Origin: Chloroflexota bacterium
GTDB taxonomy: Bacteria > Chloroflexota > Anaerolineae > UBA2200
Length of the DNA stretch: 64,000 nt
Assembly: GCA_014360755.1 (NCBI GenBank)
Contig: JACIWX010000001.1
Span: 186,001-250,000 of the forward strand
Direction of reading: 5' to 3'
Shown here: positions 15,732 through 25,344 of the stretch, in pieces
Position numbering within the stretch: position 1 is the stretch's first letter
Layout of the letters: each line of letters starts with the position of its first letter
The notes under the pieces: model-generated
Databases searched by the model: none
Told to the model about the DNA's origin: nothing
What the model saw: only the letters and a program-made list of their open reading frames with translations
Made by a program: the position numbers and the translations under genes

Positions 15732-16506
15732 TGCCTACCTGCTCCTTCAGCGCTGCAGATACTTGCTGGCGCAGTTCCTGCAACTGGCCAGCGAGGGAAT
15801 TGTCCATGACCAAATCGCCCAGGCGCACGCGTATGCCAGCGATCAAGGCAGGATCAATGCTCAGTTTGATGCTCACGTTCTGATCTGCCAAAGCGGTGAG
15901 GATTTGCGCCAGTTGTCCTTGTTGTTCCGTAGAGAGTTCCTGCGCTGAGGTAATGTACGCAATGGGCTCGCGCGTACCCAAGGAGCGCCGTATGGCTTCT
16001 ACCCGATCCATTTCAGAACGTCCCATCTCGCGAATGCGTTCGATCAGCCCCCGGATGAGTGCTCCTTGAACCTCGAGGGGCGCCACACGTGCGGTGATAC
16101 TGGCACTGACCTCCAGAATGGCATCGACCATTTGCTCATGGAACTCGTCTATGGCTTGTTGCTTCAGGCGGTGGATATCTGCTTGAGCCTCGACAAGCAT
16201 TTGCGCCGCGGCAGCACGCGCCTGCTGTAGCAATTCCTGATATTCCGCTTCCGCCCGCTCGCGCGCCTTTGCCAGGATTTTTTCTGCCTCTTGATCCAGT
16301 TCCATCTGCTTTTGTTCCAACTCAGCGCGTAGAACTGCCACGCGGTGCCTTTCCTCAGCCAGCTCTTTCATCAGCCGTTCCTTCTCTTCTGCCCGCTGGG
16401 CAGCCTGGCGCAAGACGGGTTGAAACAGGAAGCGGTTCAGCACTACCGCCAAAACGATGAAGTTAATGACCTGGAAAATGATCGTGGCTGGATCCAGACT
16501 CAACAT
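15724..16506 (-). CDS. atpF: N-type ATPase b subunit with delta-like C-terminal domain
   Basis: 260 aa, much longer than F-type b (about 160). Residues 5-25 are the membrane helix (IIFQVINFIVLAVVLNRFLF) and 28-140 a long coiled coil (peripheral stalk). The last 100 residues resemble the delta/OSCP C-terminal domain, with IDPALIAGIRVRLGD and NSLAGQLQELR. The operon has no separate delta gene, as is usual for N-ATPases, so this chain probably supplies both functions. Confidence 0.92.
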   Translation of the reverse strand: MLSLDPATIIFQVINFIVLAVVLNRFLFQPVLRQAAQRAEEKERLMKELAEERHRVAVLRAELEQKQMELDQEAEKILAKARERAEAEYQELLQQARAAAAQMLVEAQADIHRLKQQAIDEFHEQMVDAILEVSASITARVAPLEVQGALIRGLIERIREMGRSEMDRVEAIRRSLGTREPIAYITSAQELSTEQQGQLAQILTALADQNVSIKLSIDPALIAGIRVRLGDLVMDNSLAGQLQELRQQVSAALKEQVGNA

Positions 16507-16516
16507 GTCCTAGCCC

Positions 16517-16780
16517 CTAAAAGAAGCGATCGAGCAGCGGGTTGGCGAAGATGAGGACCAGGCAGATCAACAATACGTAGATTGCGGTTGATTCCAGCAG
16601 GGCCATGGAGATGAACAGCGTGGCGCGTAAGCGGTCAGCCACTTCGGGTTGACGGGTCATCCCCTCTAGGGCTTTCACCACTGCTCGACCCTCAACCCAG
16701 GCAGGTACAATGGTGCCCAAGGTAATGGCGATAGCCGTTGTAATGATAGTAACGATGGTGATCAAAGTTCCGGAATCCAT
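16517..16780 (-). CDS. atpE: N-type ATPase c subunit (rotor ring)
   Basis: 87 aa, two transmembrane helices joined by the RQPE loop. Helix 2 has LLESTAIY, with the essential Glu followed by Ser-Thr and a Tyr four further on: the side chains used for Na+ in Ilyobacter. Helix 1 has VEGRAV, placing a second Glu where Ilyobacter has Gln32. This double carboxylate is an N-ATPase trait. The ion cannot be settled from sequence, since a Burkholderia N-ATPase ring has been reported to bind protons. Confidence 0.95.
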   Translation of the reverse strand: MDSGTLITIVTIITTAIAITLGTIVPAWVEGRAVVKALEGMTRQPEVADRLRATLFISMALLESTAIYVLLICLVLIFANPLLDRFF

Positions 16781-16783
16781 AGT

Positions 16784-17443
16784 CTAACTCCTTTTCTCAC
16801 TTGGGATTGATTCATTGGCCGCTACGGCAGCGCCGATATAGACTGCAGCCAGTACAGTGAAAATATAAGCCTGCAACAGGCCGGTCAACATACTGAAGGC
16901 GATAAGCGGTATCGGTACAATGAGCGGAAGCAGCGAGAAAATCACTGCGACGATAAGGTCTGTGCTGAGCACATTGCCAAACAGACGCAATGTAAGGGAA
17001 AGCGTACGGCTGAACTGCCCAATGAGTTCCAGAGGCAGTAAAAAGATGGGGTCAGCGAGCTCCTTCAAATAGCGCGTCAAGCCTTTATCACGTATCCCAA
17101 AATAATGCACGGAGAAAAAAACGATCAGTGCCAAGGCGAAGGGCGTATTGATGCCTTTGGTTGGGGATACCAAAATGGGCACGGCGCCTAACGTGTTGGC
17201 AGCAGCAATGAAAACAGCCAAGGTGCCCAGCAATGGCAAGTAGGGGGCGGCGGGCCGTCCCATGACACTGGAAACGCTGTCCAACACAAACTCGACCAGC
17301 AGTTCCAGCGCCGCTGGCCTCCTTCGGCCAAGAAGATATACGATGGCAGTCAACAGGATCAACATGATCCATGTAGATAGGACAGTATCCCGTACGGGGA
17401 TGCCAAAAATGGTGAAAACTACCTCTGAGAATAGACCCTTCAT
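16784..17443 (-). CDS. atpB: N-type ATPase a subunit
   Basis: 219 aa, five or six transmembrane helices. The stator Arg is in SLTLRLFGNVLS near residue 153, preceded by LPLELIGQFSR. The final helices contain QAYIFTVLAAVYI. Start ATG 17443 overlaps the atpR stop (ATGA). It forms the ion channels against the c ring. Confidence 0.95.
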   Translation of the reverse strand: MKGLFSEVVFTIFGIPVRDTVLSTWIMLILLTAIVYLLGRRRPAALELLVEFVLDSVSSVMGRPAAPYLPLLGTLAVFIAAANTLGAVPILVSPTKGINTPFALALIVFFSVHYFGIRDKGLTRYLKELADPIFLLPLELIGQFSRTLSLTLRLFGNVLSTDLIVAVIFSLLPLIVPIPLIAFSMLTGLLQAYIFTVLAAVYIGAAVAANESIPSEKRS

Positions 17444-17748
17444 CTATTTACCTCCTGTTTCGGTGGCACTGGCTCTTTGCTTGCCATGGATAGTGTGGCG
17501 ACACCGCAGCAGGCTAGGCGTGCCAACAGGAAGCCTGCCAAAGCCCACAACCCAGAAGCCAAGGAATGCTTCAAAGCCCCAAGCAGCAATAAAGCCACGA
17601 CCACACTGCGCAGCATGGCTCCTCCCCAGACCAAAAGCAGCATCTCGCTGCCCCTGGTCGGTTCCAGCCCTTTCACCGTCTGCCACAGTGTGGCGGCATG
17701 GGCTATACCTATAGTGATTCCGATAAAAAGCCATCCGAGTCCTGCGAT
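17440..17748 (-). CDS. atpR: AtpR, N-ATPase membrane subunit, probable AUC start
   Basis: 102 aa if started at the AUC at 17748, preceded by GGAGGAGG and four bases. The first canonical start in frame is GTG at 17676, but that would remove the first transmembrane helix (GWLFIGITIGIAHAATLW), which AtpR proteins have. Between the nearest upstream in-frame stop and 17676 there is no ATG, GTG or TTG. Two more helices follow (LLLVWGGAMLRSVVVALLLL and LASGLWALAGFLLARLA). AtpR is specific to N-ATPase operons and is thought to assist a/c assembly. The gene overlaps atpQ by 40 bases. Confidence 0.75.
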   Translation of the reverse strand: MAGLGWLFIGITIGIAHAATLWQTVKGLEPTRGSEMLLLVWGGAMLRSVVVALLLLGALKHSLASGLWALAGFLLARLACCGVATLSMASKEPVPPKQEVNR

Positions 17749-18020
17749 GTTTCCTCCTCCTGTTGCTCTTGTTCTGCCCGGTATCGGTCTCGTGCGATTT
17801 CATACTGCAGTTTACGAAAAACGTTGTAAAAGCCCACCATCACGCCCAACATGAGCAAGCCGAAAGTCACCACGTAGCCAGTTTGGAAATGGCGGTCGAG
17901 CAAATAGCCCAATACTCCGCCACCGCAGATGGGCACACCGAGATCCCAGCCCAGCGACATGGCTCGTAAGGCATCTGCCCATGCCGAGCTCCAAATGTCG
18001 CGTTTCTGTTTTTTCGTCAT
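17709..18020 (-). CDS. atpQ: AtpQ (AtpI-like) N-ATPase assembly protein
   Basis: 103 aa with two membrane helices (VPICGGGVLGYLLDRHF and VTFGLLMLGVMVGFYNVF) followed by a charged Glu/Gln tail. It is related to AtpI, which helps assemble the c ring and may import Mg2+. Its position between epsilon and AtpR matches the standard N-ATPase order. Confidence 0.88.
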   Translation of the reverse strand: MTKKQKRDIWSSAWADALRAMSLGWDLGVPICGGGVLGYLLDRHFQTGYVVTFGLLMLGVMVGFYNVFRKLQYEIARDRYRAEQEQQEEETSQDSDGFLSESL

Positions 18021-18062
18021 GGTACTAGTCCAAGATGTTGGCGTTGCTCATTACCGCCACCA

Positions 18063-18419
18063 TCAGCGAGCCTGTGGGTTGCGGAGCAAAGTTTCCATCA
18101 GCCTCGTAAAACGCTCCTCTTCGCCCGGCTCAGCCAGCGTAGCAACTGCAGCCTCTGCTTCCGCCAGCCCGGTCGTGTAGATGGACACCTGGCCCGGCGT
18201 GATGTGCAAGATGCCGGCTTTGATGGGCAGGGTGTGCTCCCCGGTGTCATCAGCATATCGAACTGGTGCCGTCACAGTCTCTGCCAACAAGGGGGCATGC
18301 CCTGGCCAGATGCCAATCTCGCCCCCATCTGCCAGGCGTACCTGTATCCAGTGCACATGGAATGCTTCCAATATTATTTCTTCGGGTGTCCATATAATCA
18401 GATGCCAGGGTGCAAACAT
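18063..18419 (-). CDS. atpC: N-type ATPase epsilon subunit
   Basis: 118 aa, essentially only the beta-sandwich domain. GGEIGIWPGHAPLLAE matches the conserved F1 epsilon GxxGILPGHAP. A short helical end (GEEERFTRLMETLLR) replaces the long inhibitory two-helix tail of canonical epsilon, which suggests weaker self-inhibition. It begins 16 bases after the beta gene. Confidence 0.9.
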   Translation of the reverse strand: MFAPWHLIIWTPEEIILEAFHVHWIQVRLADGGEIGIWPGHAPLLAETVTAPVRYADDTGEHTLPIKAGILHITPGQVSIYTTGLAEAEAAVATLAEPGEEERFTRLMETLLRNPQAR

Positions 18420-18435
18420 TCTATCCCGTCCAGTA

Positions 18436-19854
<1,419 letters not shown>

Positions 19855-19902
19855 CTATGCCCAATTGCTTGTGCTAGCCCGTATGCGGACAAACACCATT
19901 TT

Positions 19903-19931
19903 ATTATAACCAAATATCGCAAAACAGGCAA
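19903..19931 (-). promoter_or_regulatory. Promoter of the N-ATPase operon
   Basis: On the minus strand TTGCCT (19926-19931) and TATAAT (19903-19908) are 17 bases apart, giving a leader of about 65 bases before atpD. Confidence 0.65.
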
Positions 19932-19944
19932 TTTTACAATTTAT

Positions 19945-19997
19945 ATCACTCATCACTCATCACTCATCACTCATTACTTGTCACTTATTACTCATCC
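19945..19997. repeat. GAGTGAT-type heptamer tandem repeat (copy A)
   Basis: Seven consecutive heptamers close to GAGTGAT (minus-strand reading), four of them identical. The tract runs through the stop codon of the 6-phosphogluconate dehydrogenase gene, so its last residues (MSNK) are encoded by repeat sequence. Confidence 0.85.
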
Positions 19998-20910
19998 CTT
20001 CTCCCTCCACCCTCTTCACCTCATGCCCACCGAACCATTTGCGCATGACTGCCAGCAGTTTGGCGGCGTAGCTCTCCTCTTGTCGGCTAGCCAGGCGCAT
20101 GAGCAATGCCAGGGTGAGCGTTGGCGCAGGGACATCCAGGTCAATCGCTTCCACCACTGTCCAGCGCCCTTCGCCAGAATCTGCCACCCAGCCTTTGATG
20201 CCGCTTAGGGTCTGGTCCTCCTGCAGAGCAGCCGCAGTCAGGTCGAGCAGCCAGGAGCGGATGACGCTGCCATAGCGCCAGATTTGCGCAATCTGTGCTA
20301 AATCCAGATGGAACTCTTTCTTCGCATGGAGGATCTCGAATCCTTCTGCATAAGCCTGCATCAAACCGTACTCGATGCCGTTGTGCACCATCTTCACGAA
20401 ATGCCCGGCGCCATTTGGTCCCACGTATCCCCAGCCCTTGTCGGGGGCAGGGGCGAGCGCCTCAAAAATGGGGGCAAGGCGCTGCACGACCTGTTCCTCG
20501 CCGCCAACCATCAGGCAGTAGCCTTCGCTGAGGCCCCACACACCGCCGCTGGTGCCCACATCCACCAAGTGCAAGCCATGTTCACGCAGGCATGCGCTAC
20601 GACGGAGAGTGTCTTTGTAATTCGCGTTCCCTCCATCAATCACCACATCGCCTTGCGCCAAAAGGGGGATGAGCGCTTCCATGGTGCTCTCCGTTGCTGC
20701 GCCAGCCGGCAACATGCACCACACGATGCGGGGCTGCTTCAGCCTTGCCACCAAATCTGCGAGAGAAGAGGCTTCCTCTATGCCTTCTTGAGCGAGTTCC
20801 TGCATCCTCTCTCGGTTGCTGTCATAGCCCACCACGCGGTGTCCGGCACGCAGCAGGCGCCGTGCCATATTTCCACCCATCTTGCCCAGACCAATCATTC
20901 CCAGTTCCAT
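19981..20910 (-). CDS. gnd: 6-phosphogluconate dehydrogenase (short, GndA/YqeC type)
   Basis: 309 aa from the ATG at 20910 (GGAGGAG upstream). This is the short decarboxylating enzyme (about 300 aa) rather than the 470-aa form. The N-terminal NAD(P) fold GMIGLGKMGGNMARRLL has Asp-Ser-Asn (YDSNRE) at the cofactor-specificity site, suggesting NAD. Substrate-site motifs are VDVGTSGGVWGL and GPNGAGHFVKMVHNGIEYG. The helical C-terminus is complete. A 6-bp hairpin (20933-20948) lies just upstream of its SD. Confidence 0.92.
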   Translation of the reverse strand: MELGMIGLGKMGGNMARRLLRAGHRVVGYDSNRERMQELAQEGIEEASSLADLVARLKQPRIVWCMLPAGAATESTMEALIPLLAQGDVVIDGGNANYKDTLRRSACLREHGLHLVDVGTSGGVWGLSEGYCLMVGGEEQVVQRLAPIFEALAPAPDKGWGYVGPNGAGHFVKMVHNGIEYGLMQAYAEGFEILHAKKEFHLDLAQIAQIWRYGSVIRSWLLDLTAAALQEDQTLSGIKGWVADSGEGRWTVVEAIDLDVPAPTLTLALLMRLASRQEESYAAKLLAVMRKWFGGHEVKRVEGEGMSNK

Positions 20911-21069
20911 AGCCTTCTCCTCCCTCAATATGCCAGGGAAAGCCCTGGCTGGAAGTGAACATGCTCTCAGGCTACACGCCTCAGTGCCTGCTTGGGGCTA
21001 GCACATTGTCCAGCCTAGGCGCGTAGTCCATGTGAAGCGAGAGGAGGCGCTGAAGCGCGCACTACAAAC

Positions 21070-21095
21070 CTCACTCGTCACTCCTCACTCTTCCC
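21070..21095. repeat. GAGTGAT-type heptamer repeat (copy B)
   Basis: Three to four heptamers of the GAGTGAG/GAGTGAC type, overlapping the stop codon of the HAD gene at 21071; its C-terminal VRSDE is encoded by the repeat. Confidence 0.75.
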
Positions 21096-21838
21096 TGCTC
21101 ACGTTTTGCTTTTTCCACCACACTCCATACCACCGCTTTAACCGCTGTCGGGTCGTCCACAATCCAGCGTTCATCTAGAACGTGGGCATCGTGAATTGCC
21201 TGGCTGGTCAAAGGGGTGGGCACGGCAACGCACCACATCCCGGCTGCCAGCGCGGCTTGCACACCAGATAGGGAGTCTTCGATCACCAGACAAGCCGTCG
21301 GGGCAATACCTAGGGCTTGCGCGACGCGCAGGTATATCTCCGGGTCGGGCTTGCCCCGTTGCACGTCATCTTGCGTGACGATGGCTGCGAAGGCATGCGC
21401 CAAAGCCAGAGCCTCCAGCACCCGTTGCGTTTCGTGGCGATAAGACATGGTTGCCAGTGCCGTGGGGTACCCCTTCCTACGTACCTCATGCAGCAGGGAG
21501 ATATTGTGCGACAACTGTGCCGCGCGTACGGCTGCCGTGTCATCCAACAGGCGGTTGTAGTAGCGCAACTGCAGTTGTGAAAAGACTTGCCAGGGAGAGT
21601 CTGCCCCGAATTCCGCTAGGCGCGCACGGGCAGCTTTCTCTAACCCAAAGCGCTGCACCAACTCCATCGCCGTTTCCGGCGCTGGGACGCCGATGAGCTC
21701 CGTGCAGGATTGCAGCAATTCGGTTTCATTCAAATCGTCCATGGATAATTCACGGGCGGCCTGTACATAGGCCAGGTTCTTCATCGGTTCGGTTTGCACC
21801 AGCGTGCCATCAAGGTCAAAAATGAAGGCTTTGATCAT
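21071..21838 (-). CDS. HAD-superfamily phosphatase (beta-phosphoglucomutase-like)
   Basis: 255 aa from the ATG at 21838 (MIKAFIFDLDGTLVQ). Motif I is DLDGT, motif II TALATMS, motif III has KPDPEIYL and motif IV EDSLSGVQAALAAGM. A four-helix cap between about 20 and 95 makes it subfamily I, like beta-phosphoglucomutases and phosphoglycolate phosphatases; the substrate is unknown. Its neighbour is a sugar-acid dehydrogenase. Confidence 0.88.
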   Translation of the reverse strand: MIKAFIFDLDGTLVQTEPMKNLAYVQAARELSMDDLNETELLQSCTELIGVPAPETAMELVQRFGLEKAARARLAEFGADSPWQVFSQLQLRYYNRLLDDTAAVRAAQLSHNISLLHEVRRKGYPTALATMSYRHETQRVLEALALAHAFAAIVTQDDVQRGKPDPEIYLRVAQALGIAPTACLVIEDSLSGVQAALAAGMWCVAVPTPLTSQAIHDAHVLDERWIVDDPTAVKAVVWSVVEKAKREQGRVRSDE

Positions 21839-21896
21839 TGGCAGCAAGTCCTCAGTGAGATTCCGGGTCAGCGAAAGAGGGCAGGGAATCATGCCC

Positions 21897-22424
21897 TCAC
21901 TGGACCCCAAAGAAATGATATTTGTTCAGCATGATGTGAAGCGCCGTGCCCAGCGCAAGGAAGAACCAGATACTGGGGTGTTTGCGGAAATTGGTCTTGT
22001 GGCCGAAGAAGATCATGCCGAACCAAGCGCCAGGGAAACCGCCCAGCAGAGCGAGGAGGTGCAACAAGTTCTCTGGCACGCGTGCCAGGCTCTTCTCCTG
22101 TGGGCGGCGTTCATTGAGCGTCGTGCTTAGCAGGGCATTCTGCACCCGAGAGTCCTTGCCTAGCGGACCCGGGCCGTTGATCCCAGAGACGCCCTTCACG
22201 GCATCGTGTGCCTTGATGTGCCTCAACTCCTTGCCCTTTGAACGTCGGGCATTGAGCTCGGCGATGCCCTTGTCCAGGCCATAGACAACAAAGGTAGCGA
22301 CGCTACAGGCAGCGATCCAGATGCGGTAAGGGTTCCAAGGCGTGTAGTAAGCCAGAGCGATGTAGCATAAAGCGACCAAGGCAAAGGAAAGGAAGCCAAA
22401 GAACTCGTACGATTGTGTTTTCAT
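21897..22424 (-). CDS. DUF1294 membrane protein with a charged insertion
   Basis: 175 aa. Helices at about 8-27 and 32-50 are followed by YGLDKGIA; the later part has RVPENLLHLLALLGGFPGAWFGM and HKTNFRK, the DUF1294 signature. In family members I know, these two blocks are nearly adjacent; here about 57 charged residues (LNARRSKGKELRHIKAH onward) lie between. Function of the family is unknown. Confidence 0.82.
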   Translation of the reverse strand: MKTQSYEFFGFLSFALVALCYIALAYYTPWNPYRIWIAACSVATFVVYGLDKGIAELNARRSKGKELRHIKAHDAVKGVSGINGPGPLGKDSRVQNALLSTTLNERRPQEKSLARVPENLLHLLALLGGFPGAWFGMIFFGHKTNFRKHPSIWFFLALGTALHIMLNKYHFFGVQ

Positions 22425-22475
22425 GCTATGTACTCAGGTTCATTGGATGTAGTGAGAGATGCCATGAAACGAATT

Positions 22476-23456
22476 CTAGGTGCAGGAAGTTGACTGCTCA
22501 AACGGTTTTGAGCAGCTAGCCAAGGCATCAGCCAAGGCGATAAAGTCATCCGCTCGCCAGATGCGCCCACTGCCAAGAGGCCATTCTGCGCGCAAAGTCT
22601 CTCGCCAGCGCAGGGGAATCGCGTCCAAGCCATGAGCGGCTCCTGCCAGCGCTCCCACCACTGCGCCGGCTGAGTCTGCATCCCCGCCCAGGTTCACCAC
22701 CTGTACCAGCGCTTCCTCAAAAGTATCCGTGTTGAGCAAGCCCCACACCGCGCTCTCCAGCGTGTGGCGCACCCAACCGCTGTTCGCCAAATCCGCACGT
22801 TTTTGATGCGGAGCAGCAGCGATGACCCGTCGCAGTGGCTCGGGCATCTCTACTGCTTCCAATGCTTGTGCAATGGCATCGGTGGGCAGCGTGCCGTGCA
22901 ACAGGTAGTAGATGGCGGCGTTAACAAAGGCACTGCCCGCCACGCAGTCGGCGTGCAGATGGGTAACCTGGCTCTGCAGACGGCTGTCTGCCAGCAATGC
23001 GTCTAGGCGTTGCCCTGACTGGCGTGCATCTGAATCATCCCAATAAGCCAGAGCCACCGGCCAGCAACGCATCACCGAGCCGTTGCCCGCTGATTTGGGC
23101 CAGCGCCGCTGCACCGCTGCCACCGCTTGTTCCCAGGATTCTCCCGCTGCAATGCGTGCCAGCACGGCATAGGTCTGATTGCCGATGTCGTCGGGCCCAG
23201 CGCGGAACCAGGCGACAAAGCGCTGTGCGAGGTCCGCGGGGTCCAACGGGCAGTGAGCTAGCAGGCTTTCCGCCAGTGCCAGCGCCATCTCCGTGTCATC
23301 GGTGATGGTGCCTGCCGGCAGGCGTCCGGCGCGCATCTCGCGCACCAGACGGTCGGCGGGCTGGCGCCAACTGCCCTCCAGTGGCATGCCCAGCGCATCG
23401 CCGACGGCAGCGCCCACGGCACAGCCACGGATGCGATTGCGCGTCATGGTATCCAT
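22476..23456 (-). CDS. ADP-ribosylglycohydrolase family protein
   Basis: 326 aa from the ATG at 23456; in-frame ATGs also lie at 23474 and 23447, and the frame opens at 23567. Motifs of the ARH/DraG fold: GAAVGDALGMPLEG, TDDTEMALALAESL (metal ligands), NGSVMRCWPVALAY and GGDADSAGAVVGALAGAA. Family enzymes release ADP-ribose from proteins or small molecules using two Mg2+. A minus-strand TATACT just before 23474 suggests the message begins close to the start. Confidence 0.9.
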   Translation of the reverse strand: MDTMTRNRIRGCAVGAAVGDALGMPLEGSWRQPADRLVREMRAGRLPAGTITDDTEMALALAESLLAHCPLDPADLAQRFVAWFRAGPDDIGNQTYAVLARIAAGESWEQAVAAVQRRWPKSAGNGSVMRCWPVALAYWDDSDARQSGQRLDALLADSRLQSQVTHLHADCVAGSAFVNAAIYYLLHGTLPTDAIAQALEAVEMPEPLRRVIAAAPHQKRADLANSGWVRHTLESAVWGLLNTDTFEEALVQVVNLGGDADSAGAVVGALAGAAHGLDAIPLRWRETLRAEWPLGSGRIWRADDFIALADALASCSKPFEQSTSCT

Positions 23457-23583
23457 ACCTTGTTCCATAGGCATAGTATAACATAGGGACAAGAGCGACA
23501 GCAAATATCCGTCGGTGCGGAATGCCCCTACACCCCACGCGATGGCATGCCTGTGGATCGGGGGCAAGGCCCGGGATGGGTGG

Positions 23584-24127
23584 CGTAGGGGCGCCGTGGA
23601 ATTGCGCCCCTACGCGTTGTTATGGGGATATGGTAGTAGGGGCGAAGCATGCTTCGCCCCTACGTGTTGACAAAAAGCAAGATGGGGTGTAGAATGGATA
23701 GTGGAAATAAAAGAATCCCGCTCGACGGGATGGAAACGGCGGGGTAGGTGAAGGCATTGCCTTCACTACCCCGTTGGTGGAGTAAAGGATGCCGGTTGAC
23801 GGGATGTTATCCCCCATTCCCCTTGATGAAGGGGATGTGCCTGCCATAGCGATGGGGTGTAGGAGCACGACATGCCGTGCCCCTACACCTAATGCGATGG
23901 GAATACCCGTCTAATGGGAGATAACCGGGATGTGTGACGTAGGGGCGCAATCCAATTGCGCCCCTACGCGTTGTCATGGGACGGGGTGGCCAATAGGATG
24001 GGATGTGGGTTTGTGTTGTAGGGGCGAAGCATGCTTCGCCCCTACTGTATCGCCGTAGGGGATGTTCACCCAATGGGCGGGAACGGGGGTGTGATGTAGT
24101 GGCGTGATGGAATTGCGCCCCTACATC
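23584..24127. repeat. Array of seven palindromic elements
   Basis: Seven palindromes with GTAGGGGCG/CGCCCCTAC arms lie at 23584-23614, 23636-23663, 23741-23772, 23856-23889, 23938-23968, 24018-24045 and 24093-24127. Two (23636 and 24018) are identical perfect 28-base palindromes; three share an ATTGCGCCCC right arm with a TGGAATT or TCCAATT centre. Spacing is 50-115 bases. No gene is credible in 23480-24165. Class B copies differ from class A in the loop, so this looks like a REP/MITE-like nest. Confidence 0.85.
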
Positions 24128-24165
24128 GTGTTGTCGGTTACGTGCATTGACGCTACAATAGCGCC

Positions 24166-25317
24166 ATGCATTGTTCCCGTTTCTTCCGTGACGTTCGCTT
24201 ATGTCTGCGCAGGGTTGCGCGGCATCCCCTTTTCCTGCGCGCGCTGCTGGCGTTGCCGCTGCTCTGGCTGGCGGGGCGGGTGCCACAGCCAGTGGTGCGC
24301 ATCGGGCCGCCACAGACGGTGCAGACGGTCAATCCCAAGATGGGCGTGCACACACGCCTGACGGATGAGGTCGAGGAATGGAAGATCAAGCGCACGCTGG
24401 AGATGGTGCGCGAGATGGGCGCACCGTGGATTGTAGAGTACTTCCCCTGGGGATACTACGAGCGTGAGAAGGGCCATTACGATTGGACGCACCCCGACCT
24501 GGTGGTGAACCATGCCCTGGCACAGGGCTTGACCGTGCTGGCGCGCATTGACTTTGTGCCCGAATGGGCACGGCCAGAGCAGACCACTCCCCGCTATTTG
24601 CCCGAAGAGCATTTTGCCGATTACGCCGATTTCATTTATGCCTTCGTAAAGCATTTCTCCGGACGCATTCGCTATGTCATTATCTGGAACGAGCCTAACC
24701 TGAGTTTCGAGTGGGGCTATCGCCAACCGGATCCTGAGGCTTATACGCGCTTGCTGCAGGCAGCCTACAGACGAGCGAAGGAAGCGGATCCGGATGCGGT
24801 CGTCCTCGCGGCGGGCTTGGCGCCGACGCTTGCCCCACCGGGCAGCGAGTGGGGCATGGACGATTTGGAGTTTCTGCAGCGCATGTACGATGCCGGCGCA
24901 CGGGGTTTCTTCGATGGGGTAGCCGTCCATGCTTATGGATGGACTCTGCCCCCGGACGACCCAGCCGACCCCGATGTCATCAATTTTGCCCGTGCAGAAC
25001 TGATACACGAGGTGATGGCACGCAACGGCGATGGGGAGTTACCCTGTTTCATCACAGAGGCGGGATGGAACGACCATCCGCGCTGGGCAAAGGCCGTGCC
25101 CCCGGGCTTGCGCATCGAATACACGATACGCGCTTACGAGAAGGCACTACAAGAATGGCCCTGGTGCGCCATGGTCGCGATGTGGGCTTTCCGCTATCCG
25201 CGGCCGGCGCGCAATTTCCAGGATGGTTTCACCTTCGTCACGCCTGCTTTCACGCCGAAGCCCATCTACAGCACGGTACAGGATTATGCACGGAAAGGGC
25301 CTCAGGCGGGGGAGTAG
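24166..25317 (+). CDS. Membrane-anchored glycoside-hydrolase-like protein (clan GH-A type)
   Basis: 383 aa. A basic N-terminus and one hydrophobic segment (about 23-40) anchor it outside the membrane. The TIM-barrel motifs are those of clan GH-A: YFPWGYYEREKGHYDW early, IWNEPNLSFEWG near residue 175 (acid/base Glu) and CFITEAGWND near 288 (nucleophile Glu). It resembles GH39/GH5-related proteins common in Chloroflexota; the sugar target cannot be read from sequence. It is followed by a solute-binding protein with a 27-base gap. Confidence 0.82.
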   Translation: MHCSRFFRDVRLCLRRVARHPLFLRALLALPLLWLAGRVPQPVVRIGPPQTVQTVNPKMGVHTRLTDEVEEWKIKRTLEMVREMGAPWIVEYFPWGYYEREKGHYDWTHPDLVVNHALAQGLTVLARIDFVPEWARPEQTTPRYLPEEHFADYADFIYAFVKHFSGRIRYVIIWNEPNLSFEWGYRQPDPEAYTRLLQAAYRRAKEADPDAVVLAAGLAPTLAPPGSEWGMDDLEFLQRMYDAGARGFFDGVAVHAYGWTLPPDDPADPDVINFARAELIHEVMARNGDGELPCFITEAGWNDHPRWAKAVPPGLRIEYTIRAYEKALQEWPWCAMVAMWAFRYPRPARNFQDGFTFVTPAFTPKPIYSTVQDYARKGPQAGE

Positions 25318-25344
25318 GGGCATGGATGGCATGAGGCGAAAGAG

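Noticed and set aside
23584..24127. CRISPR array
   Set aside because: The repeated units are palindromes in two classes, not identical, and spacing varies from 50 to 115 bases. No cas gene is nearby.
24199..25008. 269-codon minus-strand frame opposite the glycoside hydrolase
   Set aside because: The plus-strand gene has both catalytic motifs; the antisense frame has none.
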